Origin: CALVGQ01 sp964370435
GTDB taxonomy: Bacteria > Bacillota_I > Bacilli_A > Erysipelotrichales > Erysipelotrichaceae
Length of the DNA stretch: 64,000 nucleotides
Assembly: GCA_964370435.1 (NCBI GenBank)
Contig: CAYJJG010000002.1
Coordinates: 1 to 64,000 of the forward strand
Direction of reading: 5' to 3'
Below the pieces are notes generated by a model that saw nothing but the letters and a program-made list of their open reading frames with translations, ran no database searches and had not been told where the DNA came from. Numbering within the stretch: position 1 is the stretch's first letter; each line of letters opens with the position of its first letter. The position numbers and the translations under genes are program-made. Shown here one piece after another: positions 17,437 to 25,322 of this stretch.

Positions 17437-18328
17437 AATTAAATTGCTCCACTTCCATAATTAATCGTCTTCCATATTTAGTTAAAACACTTTCTTGAAT
17501 TAGATCAACTAACTTTAAAAAATCCTCAGCTTTTGCATCACCCACATTAACTAGAAAGTTGGCGTGTTTATCTGAAACCATAGCTCCACCAATCTGTTTG
17601 CCACGATATCCTAAATCTTCAATACACTTCCATGCACTATAGTCTTCAAAATTTTTAAAAAAGCTGCCTGCACTTGGAAAGTTTAATGGTTGTGTATCCA
17701 TTCTGCGCTGACGTCGATCATCAATCAATGCTTTAATCTCGTTTGGATCTCCTTTTTGTAGTTCTAGTCTTACTGCTAAAATAACCCAATCAGGATGGTC
17801 ATGAAAAATAGAATAACGATAAGAAAAATTACATTCTTCGTTGCTTAACCATTCAAAGTTACCCTCTTTATATACTAGAACCTCTTTTATAACATCTTTC
17901 ATTTTTGATTTGTAGGCACCAGCATTCATATAAGTCAAACCACCTACTGTACCAGGAATCCCTGATGCAAATTCTAAGCCACTTAAACCTTCATTAATTA
18001 AAGCATACGTTAAAGCGATAATAGAACACCCTGCTTCAACTAAACAATGATTATCTTGTATATAAAAATCACATAGTGTTCTATCTAAACGGATAACTAC
18101 ACCATGATAGGCTTTATCTGAACACAATAAGTTACTGCCTTTACCAATTATCTTAAAAGGCACATCGTGATCAACACAACATTGAATACACTGCGAAAGA
18201 GCCAACATAGACTTTGGGTAAGCAACATAATCAGCAGTTCCACCTATACGAAGTGTAGTAAGCGTTTTAAAAGATACAGCTTCATTGATTGTTGCATATT
18301 GTTTTAATTCTTCACTAAACATTCTCAT
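17429..18328 (-). CDS. murB: UDP-N-acetylenolpyruvoylglucosamine reductase
   Basis: MurB is a flavoprotein that reduces UDP-GlcNAc-enolpyruvate to UDP-MurNAc in the cytoplasm. FAD-binding motifs are clear: TLRIGGTADY, GKGSNLLCSD and SGIPGTVGG, with YRYSIFHDH and the catalytic Ser in PSAGSFFKN. The protein is the short type II MurB (299 residues) common in Bacillota. It overlaps murG by 14 bases and divIB by 8, so the three are probably translationally coupled. Confidence 0.96.
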   Translation of the reverse strand: MRMFSEELKQYATINEAVSFKTLTTLRIGGTADYVAYPKSMLALSQCIQCCVDHDVPFKIIGKGSNLLCSDKAYHGVVIRLDRTLCDFYIQDNHCLVEAGCSIIALTYALINEGLSGLEFASGIPGTVGGLTYMNAGAYKSKMKDVIKEVLVYKEGNFEWLSNEECNFSYRYSIFHDHPDWVILAVRLELQKGDPNEIKALIDDRRQRRMDTQPLNFPSAGSFFKNFEDYSAWKCIEDLGYRGKQIGGAMVSDKHANFLVNVGDAKAEDFLKLVDLIQESVLTKYGRRLIMEVEQFNFD

Positions 18329-19412
18329 CTTTTTTTTCCTTCAATTTTTTAATCCATGCATAAATGTCTTCACAAGCATGTTCTTTACTTAATTTTTTTG
18401 CATTTAATTTCATTGATTCTTTTAATATTGGAGAATTTAGAATTTCTTCAATTTTTTCAATAATGATTTCCTTAGATAAATCTTTTTCTTCAATCATTAT
18501 ACTAGCACCTTGGTTTTGAAGAGCTAGGGCATTTCGTACTTGATGATTATTAGGTACATAAGGGCTAGGAATAATGATGCTTGGCATTCCAAGAGCAGTA
18601 ATTTCTGCTGCCGTAGTAGCTCCACCACGAACTACACATAAATCAGCATTAACCATAACCTCTAAACCTTGAATATAATCAACAATCTTTATATTTTTTG
18701 AAAATTGCATATTCTCAGTAAAATTTTCATAATGATTTTTACCCGTAACATATAACACTTGATATGCTTTATTTTGCATATCAATTAGAGCATCTTTCAT
18801 TACTTCATTTACACTTTGTGATCCAAGTGACCCCATAACAATAACCACCAAAGGTTGTTTTAAATTTAATCCTAAATCAGTTAAAACGTGATGGTTTTTC
18901 TTAGTACGCACAGCAACAGTGGCACGTGGATTTCCAAAGATTCTTGTTTTTTCTTTATTAAATTGTTCTAAATTTTCTTGATAACATCCTACAATGGCAT
19001 CTACATAACGAGCTAAAAAGCGATTTGCTTTACCAGCATAAGAATTTTGTTCATGAATCATTGTTGGAATTTTTAAATGATGTGCTGCCATTATAACTGG
19101 AACACTGATATAGTTTCCAAATCCAATTACAATATCTGGTTTAAACTCTTTTATAACTGCTTTTGACTTACTATAAGCTTTACCCATTTTTAGTAAATAG
19201 GAAATTTTTTGCATTAATCCTTGATGTGAACTATCAACATCAATACCAATAAAGTCATATCCATACTCTACTATAACTTGTGCTTCCATTCGACTAGTTG
19301 ATCCCATAAAAACAACTGAGCAATCAGTATCATAATTTTTGATTTCATCAATTAGTGCTAAAGCTGGATATATATGCCCTCCGGTCCCTCCGGTTGCAAT
19401 TAAATAACGCAT
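18315..19412 (-). CDS. murG: Lipid II synthase glycosyltransferase MurG
   Basis: MurG adds GlcNAc to lipid I on the inner face of the membrane, giving lipid II. The N-terminal GGTGGHIYPA (about 8-17), HEQNSYAGKANR and MGSLGSQSVN motifs and the C-terminal VVRGGATTAAEI block are diagnostic. The frame can be opened three codons earlier at a GTG lying in the ribosome-binding site; the ATG at 19412, 8 bases after GAGGAG, is preferred and gives 365 residues. It lies between ftsW and murB, the classic division/cell-wall order. Confidence 0.96.
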   Translation of the reverse strand: MRYLIATGGTGGHIYPALALIDEIKNYDTDCSVVFMGSTSRMEAQVIVEYGYDFIGIDVDSSHQGLMQKISYLLKMGKAYSKSKAVIKEFKPDIVIGFGNYISVPVIMAAHHLKIPTMIHEQNSYAGKANRFLARYVDAIVGCYQENLEQFNKEKTRIFGNPRATVAVRTKKNHHVLTDLGLNLKQPLVVIVMGSLGSQSVNEVMKDALIDMQNKAYQVLYVTGKNHYENFTENMQFSKNIKIVDYIQGLEVMVNADLCVVRGGATTAAEITALGMPSIIIPSPYVPNNHQVRNALALQNQGASIMIEEKDLSKEIIIEKIEEILNSPILKESMKLNAKKLSKEHACEDIYAWIKKLKEKKDENV

Positions 19413-19458
19413 TAAATTCACTCCTCTATCCTAAATAGTATACCACATTTTCTAAAGT

Positions 19459-20538
19459 TTAGTGCGATTTTGTTGTAGCCATAATAATACCAAAAGAAAT
19501 CATCATCATAATTAAACTGCTTCCACCATAAGAAAGAAATGGTAGTGTCACTCCAGTGACTGGAAACAATCCAACTACGACCCCCAGATTAATTAATACC
19601 TGGATTGTAAATAAGCTAGTAAAGCCTATAACTATAAAACAGCGATATTTATCACGACATGCTAATGCGATATTAATACATTCAAATAATATTAACAAAT
19701 ATACTATAATAATTAAAGTTGCCCCTATCCATCCTAATTCTTCTGCACAGATGGCAAATATAAAATCAGTTTGAGGTTCAGGCAGATAATAGTGCTTTTG
19801 CATCGATTGATTAAAACCAGAACCAATTAAACCTCCAGGTGCAATAGCATAATAACTTTGAATAATTTGAAAACCACTTCCTAAAGGATCGCTCCAAGGG
19901 TCTAAGAAGGCTGTAATCCTTGCCAATCGATAAGGCGCAGAAATAATGAGTCCCCCTAATGCTACTACACCTAATATCGCCATTCGAAAGAAATATTTAA
20001 AAGGTGCTCCTGCTACAATTATAATTACAACTGTACTGCACACCATAACTAAGCCACTTCCAAAGTCGGGTTGTAATAGAATTAGTCCAAATCCTAGTAA
20101 AGGAATAAACAAGGGTAGGGCTAAATCTTTTAATTTAACTATTTTATCTTTGGCAGCTAGGATTTCGGATACACTAAAAATGCAGGCAATCTTAAAAAAT
20201 TCTGAGGGTTGTATGGAAAAAGCCCCTACCCCAAACCAACTACGTGATCCATTACGTTCTATACCAATTCCTGGTACTAATACCAATATTAAAGATATAA
20301 AAGATATTATTAATAGCAGCTTATTATATTTTTTTAAAGTGTCCATGTTTATACGGGATGTAATAAACATCGCCACTATTCCAATACTTGCAAACAAAAG
20401 CTGTCTTGATATAAAGTGATAAGCATTGTTGAATTTCATTGTTGCCCAAAGATAAGAGCTTGAGGCAACCATAACAATTCCTGTTATAAGTAAAACAAAG
20501 ATTAATGCAGTTAGTGTTCTACATCTTCTTGAAAACAA
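19459..20538 (-). CDS. ftsW: FtsW/SpoVE-type SEDS peptidoglycan polymerase
   Basis: This is a polytopic SEDS glycosyltransferase that polymerises lipid II at the septum or, for SpoVE, the spore cortex. The family block LARITAFLDPWSDP is followed by GSGFQIIQSYYAIAPGGL, and the conserved PEPQTDFIFAICAEELG is present, with about ten membrane segments. A GTG three codons upstream lies inside an excellent GAGGTGAT site, so I favour the TTG at 20538, 8 bases after GAGG. The adjacent murG supports a divisome role. Whether it serves division, sporulation or both cannot be decided. Confidence 0.92.
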   Translation of the reverse strand: MFSRRCRTLTALIFVLLITGIVMVASSSYLWATMKFNNAYHFISRQLLFASIGIVAMFITSRINMDTLKKYNKLLLIISFISLILVLVPGIGIERNGSRSWFGVGAFSIQPSEFFKIACIFSVSEILAAKDKIVKLKDLALPLFIPLLGFGLILLQPDFGSGLVMVCSTVVIIIVAGAPFKYFFRMAILGVVALGGLIISAPYRLARITAFLDPWSDPLGSGFQIIQSYYAIAPGGLIGSGFNQSMQKHYYLPEPQTDFIFAICAEELGWIGATLIIIVYLLILFECINIALACRDKYRCFIVIGFTSLFTIQVLINLGVVVGLFPVTGVTLPFLSYGGSSLIMMMISFGIIMATTKSH

Positions 20539-20631
20539 TTTAATCACCTCATCTCAGTATATGATTGTTTTTTCATTTTAATATCTATTAAATTCAAAAG
20601 ACAATTTTACAATATTTTCTCAATTTTAAGC

Positions 20632-20661
20632 TTGATTACTTGATTATAATTCAAGTATAAT
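20632..20661 (+). promoter_or_regulatory. Promoter with internal operator-like palindrome
   Basis: TTGATT (20632-20637), 18-base spacer, TATAAT (20656-20661). The spacer contains ACTTGA (20638-20643) inverted as TCAAGT (20651-20656), a typical place for a repressor. No match to a LexA box is seen. Confidence 0.6.
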
Positions 20662-20684
20662 AAATATGATGATGAGGTATGAAT

Positions 20685-20918
20685 ATGATAGAGTATGTGG
20701 AAGTCATTTGTAAATTTGATGTAAAAGGTGAAATTTTACCATTGTATATACAATGGCACAATGGGATAAAATATCCTATAGATCGCATTATTCAACGATG
20801 CCCTGCAGCATCACTTAAAGGTGGTGGTGCTGGTATGCGTTATACTTGTTTAATTAGCAATCAACGACGCTATCTATTCTTAAATAATAATCGGTGGTTT
20901 ATAGAAAAAGGAGCTTAA
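20685..20918 (+). CDS. Small conserved-looking protein coupled to the YedK-type gene
   Basis: A 77-residue protein of predicted beta-rich fold (EYVEVICKFDVKGEILPLYI, then a GGGAGMRYTC core and a closing RWFIEKG). The pattern resembles small barrel proteins that sit next to translesion polymerase or SOS-response genes in Bacillota; this is inference from remembered examples and no function is assigned. The ATG at 20685 is 7 bases after GAGG, better than one two codons earlier. Its end carries the GGAG used by the next gene, 1 base downstream. Confidence 0.65.
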   Translation: MIEYVEVICKFDVKGEILPLYIQWHNGIKYPIDRIIQRCPAASLKGGGAGMRYTCLISNQRRYLFLNNNRWFIEKGA

Positions 20919-20919
20919 T

Positions 20920-21450
20920 ATGTGTGGACGTTTTATATTTGATGATGAACAACATCAAATAATAAAAAACATAATTGATCAATGTCAATTAGAGTTTAAT
21001 AGTGAAATTTTAAAATCAATAAACTTTAAAGAAATCTTTCCATCACAAAAAGTATTGGTTTGTACTGCAAAGAATAAACTTACTGCTTTAGATTGGGGTT
21101 ATGATAAATGGGATAATAAAGGCATTGTGATTAATGCTCGCAGTGAAGGCCTAGAAACTTCAACGTTTTTTAATAATGCCGGTATGATGCCCTGTATCGT
21201 AGTGGCAAGTGGTTACTATGAGTGGACCAAAGAAAAAGAAAAATATTATTTTTCAATGAATAAACCCTTATATATGGCAGGTATTTATAATCATAAGAAG
21301 CAATTCGCTATATTAACTAAAGAAGCTGATTTTCCATACAATCAAATACATCATCGTATGCCTGTTTTAATTGATGATGATTATTTAAATGAGTATTTTG
21401 ATGGAAAGATTCATACTATCTCGACAACATTGAACTGTACAAAGCACTAA
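20920..21450 (+). CDS. SOS response-associated peptidase (YedK/HMCES family)
   Basis: YedK/HMCES proteins form a thiazolidine crosslink with abasic sites in single-stranded DNA and protect them. All key residues are visible: Cys2 after Met removal (MCGRF), the Asn/Arg block INARSEG, the Glu in GYYEWTK and the His in HHRMPVLI. At 176 residues it is shorter than most members, and the last 13 residues do not look family-like; the -1 frame beyond about 21405 encodes a more plausible helical end, so a frameshift is possible. It forms an operon with the small gene upstream. Confidence 0.85.
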   Translation: MCGRFIFDDEQHQIIKNIIDQCQLEFNSEILKSINFKEIFPSQKVLVCTAKNKLTALDWGYDKWDNKGIVINARSEGLETSTFFNNAGMMPCIVVASGYYEWTKEKEKYYFSMNKPLYMAGIYNHKKQFAILTKEADFPYNQIHHRMPVLIDDDYLNEYFDGKIHTISTTLNCTKH

Positions 21451-21661
21451 AAGCTTTGAAACATCACTAAAATCATAAAAAAACCACGGTAACTGCCATA
21501 TTTTCATTTTGAAATTATTTTGTAATTTTCAGGCTGCGCTACAAGATAAATACTTAACAAAAACTTTTTTGATGAAATAATCATATGAATAGACATTTTT
21601 ATAATAGAACCGAATGCCTTTTATTGATATAATTACAACAGAAAATTTTGGAGGAATTTAT
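21451..21661 (+). promoter_or_regulatory. Intergenic region with palindromes upstream of the MFS gene
   Basis: TTTCATTTTGAAA (about 21502-21514) and the overlapping near-palindrome TGAAATTA/TAATTTTCA (21510-21531) suggest a regulator site. A perfect TATAAT lies at 21600-21605 without a clear -35. Function is unproven. Confidence 0.35.
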
Positions 21662-22828
21662 ATGCTAAGTCTACTTTTAGCTTTAATTTACATTTCATTT
21701 ATAAGTTTAGGTTTACCGGATGCAGTTCTTGGTTCTGCATGGCCACTTGTAAGTGAAGAATTTAATGTTCCTGTTTCTAATATGGGTATTGTTACCGTTA
21801 TTATTTCAGCAGGAACAATAATTTCGAGTCTTAATAGTAGCAAATTGATAAATAGGTTTAAAGTACATAAAGTCACAACAATAAGTATTTTGTTAACTGC
21901 AATTTCACTTTTTGGTTTCTCAAGTAGTCCTTCATTTTTAGTGTTATGTTTATGGGCTATCCCTTATGGATTAGGAGCTGGAAGTGTTGATACTGCACTT
22001 AATAATTATGTTGCAGTTAATTTTGAAAGTAAACATATGAGCTGGCTACATTGTATGTGGGGAATAGGCGCAACTTTGGGACCTTATATTATGGGGATGG
22101 CCTTAATCGGTGGTCATGGGTTTAGAATAGGATACGTTGTTTTATTTATAATCCAAGCAGTTTTGTCGATAATTATTTTTATAAGTAGTCCTGTTTGGAA
22201 AACAAAACTACAACAAGCTGAAAACCAAGAAAATTCTGCACATTCCCTTTCTTTAAGGGAAATACTTCAAATACGTGGGGTAAAACAAATAGCTGTTGCG
22301 TTCTTTTGTTTTTGTGCAATTGAACATACAACAGGTTTATGGGCTAGCAGTTACCTTGTTTATAATCGTGGCATAGAAGCAGAAGTTGCTGCTGGATTTT
22401 CTGCCCTGTTTTATTTAGGAATAACTATTGGTAGAGGTATTTGTGGTTTTATTGCTATGCGTTTTAATGATAAACAAATGATTAGAGTTGGAGTTCTTAT
22501 TATGGCAATGGGTGTAGGTGTCTTGTTTATCCCTGCAGGAGAATACATGGCTTTTGTAGGCATTACACTAATAGGTCTTGGATCAGCTCCTGTTTTCCCA
22601 TGTATAATTCATTCCACCCCCTATAATTTTTCAATTAAATATTCACAAGCAATTACTGGTGTTGAAATGGCAGCAGCTTATACTGGAACCCTTATAATGC
22701 CTGCAATTTTTGGAGTTATAGGTAGAGAAATTAGTTTTGGACTATATCCCCTATTTATCGGAATTAGTTTAGTGATAATGTATCTAATGTATGAAATTAC
22801 GCTGAAGAAGGTTGAAACAAAACAATAA
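21662..22828 (+). CDS. Major facilitator superfamily transporter
   Basis: A 388-residue permease with about 12 membrane helices. The N-terminal motif SLGLPDAVLGSAWPLVSEEF is characteristic of a sugar-type MFS branch distantly related to FucP, and GATLGPYIMG and GITIGRGICGF are typical helix motifs. A further 16 codons upstream are open, but GGAGG stands 7 bases before the ATG at 21662, and family members start at the first helix. The substrate is unknown; no enzyme or regulator gene is adjacent. A strong bidirectional terminator follows. Confidence 0.85.
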   Translation: MLSLLLALIYISFISLGLPDAVLGSAWPLVSEEFNVPVSNMGIVTVIISAGTIISSLNSSKLINRFKVHKVTTISILLTAISLFGFSSSPSFLVLCLWAIPYGLGAGSVDTALNNYVAVNFESKHMSWLHCMWGIGATLGPYIMGMALIGGHGFRIGYVVLFIIQAVLSIIIFISSPVWKTKLQQAENQENSAHSLSLREILQIRGVKQIAVAFFCFCAIEHTTGLWASSYLVYNRGIEAEVAAGFSALFYLGITIGRGICGFIAMRFNDKQMIRVGVLIMAMGVGVLFIPAGEYMAFVGITLIGLGSAPVFPCIIHSTPYNFSIKYSQAITGVEMAAAYTGTLIMPAIFGVIGREISFGLYPLFIGISLVIMYLMYEITLKKVETKQ

Positions 22829-22860
22829 AACTACTTTTAATCACAATATTATTCAATTAA

Positions 22861-22902
22861 ACATAAAAAAACTCTTTAGCTTAGTAAAGAGTTTTTTTAT
22901 GT
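22861..22902. terminator. Bidirectional terminator, MFS gene and rplT
   Basis: An 18-bp perfect stem (ACATAAAAAAACTCTTTA, 22861-22878, with its complement at 22885-22902) and a 6-base loop. It serves converging genes and touches the rplT stop codon. Confidence 0.9.
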
Positions 22903-23498
22903 TATTCTGCAGTTTCTGCTTTTTTAGTTGTTTTTCTAGGCTTTTTAACAGGAGCCTCTTCTGTTGTTTCTGCTTTTTTAGTTGTTTTTCTAGGCTTTTT
23001 AACAGGAGCTTCTTCTGTTGTTTCTGCTTTTTTAGTTGTTTTTCTAACTTTTTTAACTGGAGTTTCTTCTGTTGTTTCTGCTACAACAGGAGCTTCAGTC
23101 TTAGCAGCTACTTCTTCAACTTTTGTTGCTTTTGCAGGTCCTTTAACTAATGCTTTTTTTGCTGTATCTACTATAGCAGCGAAACCTTTTTCGTCATGAA
23201 TAGCAATTTCAGAAAGCATTTTACGATTCACTTGTACTCCTGCAACAGTTAATCCATGCATTAACTTAGAATAGCTAATGTCATGCATTCTAGCTGCTGC
23301 ATTAATACGAGCAATCCATAATTTACGCATGTTTCTTTTTAATAGTTTACGTCCGATATATGCATAACGAAGTGAACGCATTACTTGTTCATTTGCTGTA
23401 CGATATAATAAATGTTTTGATCCGAAATATCCTTTCGCAAGTTTTAATACTTTTTTTCTTCTTGCGCGTGTTACTGTTCCACCTTTAACTCTTGCCAT
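22902..23498 (-). CDS. rplT: 50S ribosomal protein L20 with repetitive C-terminal tail
   Basis: Residues 1-117 are a complete L20 (MARVKGGTVTRARRKKVLKL at the start, LHDISYSKLM-like and VNRKMLSEIAI blocks), needed for early 50S assembly and, in Bacillota, for repressing its own operon. An extra tail of about 80 residues follows, made mostly of three 18-residue repeats of the form ETTEEAPVKKPRKTTKKA. The DNA repeats are 54 bp each (22915-23076). L20 normally ends near residue 118. The tail is in frame, ends at a terminator and has normal ribosome-binding context, so it is probably real. It is rich in Lys, Thr, Glu and Pro and should be disordered. Confidence 0.95.
   Translation of the reverse strand: MARVKGGTVTRARRKKVLKLAKGYFGSKHLLYRTANEQVMRSLRYAYIGRKLLKRNMRKLWIARINAAARMHDISYSKLMHGLTVAGVQVNRKMLSEIAIHDEKGFAAIVDTAKKALVKGPAKATKVEEVAAKTEAPVVAETTEETPVKKVRKTTKKAETTEEAPVKKPRKTTKKAETTEEAPVKKPRKTTKKAETAE
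22915..23076 (-). repeat. Three 54-bp tandem repeats in the rplT tail
   Basis: The sequence starting TCTGCT recurs exactly every 54 bases (22915, 22969, 23023), with a further partial start at 23077. Units 1 and 2 are almost identical; unit 3 is more diverged. The length is a multiple of 3, so repeat-number changes would keep the frame. Confidence 0.95.
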
Positions 23499-23516
23499 GT
23501 TTATGTCCTCCCTAAA

Positions 23517-23711
23517 TTAACCTTGTAACAAATCTTTAATACGCTTGTAATCACTCTTAGAAACAAGGGTAGATTTTCTTAATTGTACTTTTTGTTTATG
23601 AGTTTTATTTGCTGCAAAGTGAGAAACATATGCATGTCCTCTTTTTAATTTGCCTGTTCCTGTTACTTTTACACGTTTTGCTAATGCTTTTTTTGTTTTC
23701 ATTTTTGGCAT
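23517..23711 (-). CDS. rpmI: 50S ribosomal protein L35
   Basis: A 64-residue basic protein with the L35 signature: MPKMKTKKALAKRVKVTGTG at the start and RGHAYVSHFAANKTHKQK inside. It is a late-assembling large-subunit protein. It lies between infC and rplT in the standard order, with AGGAGG before the ATG. Confidence 0.96.
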   Translation of the reverse strand: MPKMKTKKALAKRVKVTGTGKLKRGHAYVSHFAANKTHKQKVQLRKSTLVSKSDYKRIKDLLQG

Positions 23712-23723
23712 AATCTATTCCTC

Positions 23724-24251
23724 CTACTGTTTTTTCTTTGGTGACAATATTACTGACATAGTATTGCCTTCCATTGATGGTGCTTTTTCTATTCCTGAAT
23801 ACTCTGCAGTCTCTGCAATGAATTGTTTCATAATCTGTTTACCAACTTCTTGGCGAGTAATCATACGTCCACGAAATCTCATATCGATTTTTACTTTCAT
23901 ACCCTCTTGCAACCATTTTGATGCTTGTTTTAATTTTGTATTAAAATCACCGATATCAATAACTGGAGACAATCGAATAGCTTTTAATTCTGTAACATGT
24001 TGTTTCTTTTTCGCTTCTTTGTTTTTCTTCTGTAGTTCAAAGCGATGTTTTCCATAATCTACAATTTTACATACTGGTGGAGTACCATTTGGTGCTACAC
24101 AATATAGGTCTAATTCATACTCATAAGCTTTTTCTAAAGCTTCACGACGCATCATGATTCCTAATTGTTCACCTTCAGGTCCGATAACCAATACTTCTTT
24201 AAATCGAATGTTCTCGTTGACTAAATCGTCATTACTGACTCTTTTACTAAT
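23724..24251 (-). CDS. infC: Translation initiation factor IF-3
   Basis: IF-3 binds the 30S subunit and checks start-codon and initiator-tRNA fidelity. The N-domain (VNENIRFKEVLVIGPEGEQL) and the C-domain (KVKIDMRFRGRMITRQEVG) are both complete. The reading frame is open to an ATG 24 codons upstream, but that segment lies in the leader. GGAGG stands 8 bases before an ATT codon (24249-24251) that gives the family N-terminus, so the start is almost certainly AUU. An AUU start is the known device by which IF-3 represses its own synthesis. Length is then 175 residues. Confidence 0.93.
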   Translation of the reverse strand: MSKRVSNDDLVNENIRFKEVLVIGPEGEQLGIMMRREALEKAYEYELDLYCVAPNGTPPVCKIVDYGKHRFELQKKNKEAKKKQHVTELKAIRLSPVIDIGDFNTKLKQASKWLQEGMKVKIDMRFRGRMITRQEVGKQIMKQFIAETAEYSGIEKAPSMEGNTMSVILSPKKKQ

Positions 24252-24412
24252 AAAAGACACCTCCAAACTTATCTTTTTATATATAAAAAGCAGGCATAGA
24301 CATCCCGCTAACCTGCTTAACAAACCTATTTTGGCTGTAGCGTTGACCCAAGTTTTAACAACATCAGGTGAGAAGCGGTTCTTCTACTTTCCACAAATTT
24401 ATATTTACTTAA
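24252..24412 (-). ncRNA. L20-type leader of infC-rpmI-rplT
   Basis: The roughly 160-nt untranslated leader contains a hairpin GTAGAAG...CTTCTCACCTG typical of Bacillota infC leaders. It also has a downstream attenuator stem AAGCAGG/CCTGCTT (24288-24318) followed by TTTTT. In B. subtilis, L20 binds such a leader and causes early termination. The assignment rests on position and these motifs. Confidence 0.65.
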
Positions 24413-24414
24413 AT

Positions 24415-24443
24415 ACACTACCACTTTTATACTGCTTTGTCAA
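24415..24443 (-). promoter_or_regulatory. Promoter of infC operon
   Basis: TTGACA (24438-24443), 17-base spacer, TAGTGT (24415-24420) on the minus strand, with TG one base before the -10 giving an extended -10. Confidence 0.55.
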
Positions 24444-24452
24444 TAAAATTAA

Positions 24453-24779
24453 CTAAAAAGAAAAACCATTTACCTTAATATCAATTACATTACATTTCAA
24501 ATTTGTCATTTGATAGATATTAGATGCGATACGCTCTTGTAATTGTTCGCATACTTGATTGACATTAGCGCCATATTTAACTTTTACTTCCACTGCCACA
24601 TTTAAGCGGTTTTCAACTATCTTACACTGTATATTCTTTTTTAATACAGTATTTTCTAAAAAAGTCACTGCTTCTTCTTCATCTACAGAAATTTGTGATA
24701 TTGTTTCAAAAACTCCTCTTTCTAAAGCAATCATTCCAGTTTCTTCTTTTTCTTTAATTAAAATATATTCTTGTGCCAT
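24453..24779 (-). CDS. Asp23/Gls24 family protein (YqhY-like)
   Basis: A 108-residue Asp23/Gls24 protein (ALERGVFETISQISVDEEEA at the N-terminus, LNVAVEVKVKYGANV in the core). In Bacillus the relative YqhY lies between accC and nusB, downstream of the spoIIIA operon, and is linked to control of acetyl-CoA carboxylase. Here the neighbour is spoIIIAH, which supports the YqhY identity, but accB/accC are absent. The ATG at 24779 lies after an excellent GAGGTGAT; the GTG inside that site is rejected. Confidence 0.8.
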   Translation of the reverse strand: MAQEYILIKEKEETGMIALERGVFETISQISVDEEEAVTFLENTVLKKNIQCKIVENRLNVAVEVKVKYGANVNQVCEQLQERIASNIYQMTNLKCNVIDIKVNGFSF

Positions 24780-24831
24780 ATTAATCACCTCGCACTAATA
24801 GTATACCAAAAAAACTATAATTTAGTAAGTA

Positions 24832-25299
24832 TTAATCAAAAGAAACTTCAACTAATACTTGTTCATCCTGCATTCCATAAACTAAACTCATCAATTTTGT
24901 TGCATTTTCCTTCGAGTTATAAGTGTTAGGGCACATCACTCTTGTTACTTCACTTTCGATTTCTACTAAGCATCCTTGATAATCAAAGCTGTTTAATTCT
25001 TCTTGTATAGCGATTTCAGAGTTTAATATTTGTTGCTCTGAATTTATAGCATCTAGTGCTTCAAGTTTTTGATCTGTAGTACTCTTATTATCAGCAACGA
25101 CTTGTTCGTTATCTTCAATATTATTATCGTGTTTATCATCTAAGTCATCTTGTAAACTTTCAATTAAATTCTGTCCATTAGAGGCAATCAAATCATTACT
25201 TACAATAGCAGGATTTTCTATCGGTAACGTTACATAGTAGACCGCAAGCATGAGTACGAGTGTAAATAGTGTTAAAAATGTAAAAGCTTGTTTGTTCAT
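24832..25299 (-). CDS. spoIIIAH: Stage III sporulation protein AH-like
   Basis: SpoIIIAH, made in the mother cell, binds SpoIIQ from the forespore and helps form the channel feeding the engulfed forespore. The N-terminus has the family layout: MNKQAFTFLTLFTLVLMLAV as membrane anchor, VYYVTLP after it, an acidic linker, and a YscJ/FliF-like C-terminal domain ending LVEVSFD. It is 155 residues, shorter than B. subtilis (218). spoIIIAA to AG are not next to it. A promoter with a perfect sigma-E-type -10 lies just upstream, which strengthens the call. Confidence 0.8.
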   Translation of the reverse strand: MNKQAFTFLTLFTLVLMLAVYYVTLPIENPAIVSNDLIASNGQNLIESLQDDLDDKHDNNIEDNEQVVADNKSTTDQKLEALDAINSEQQILNSEIAIQEELNSFDYQGCLVEIESEVTRVMCPNTYNSKENATKLMSLVYGMQDEQVLVEVSFD

Positions 25300-25322
25300 A
25301 GTATTCCCTCATTTCAATACAT

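Noticed and set aside
20632..20661. LexA box controlling the YedK-type operon
   Set aside because: No CGAAC-N4-GTTCG type sequence occurs; the palindrome present has different arms.
22915..23076. Regular 54-bp repeats, CRISPR-like at first sight
   Set aside because: They are contiguous without spacers, keep the L20 reading frame and encode a repeated peptide; no cas genes are present.
22812..23150. Open frame of about 112 codons on the plus strand, rich in Cys, Phe and Ser
   Set aside because: It is the antisense of the repetitive rplT tail and of the terminator, has no ribosome-binding site, and its composition follows from the repeats.
24252..24323. IF-3 with a 24-residue longer N-terminus
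   Set aside because: That segment overlaps the leader attenuator, is not family-like (LSRLAGCLCLLF), and GGAGG points to the AUU codon.
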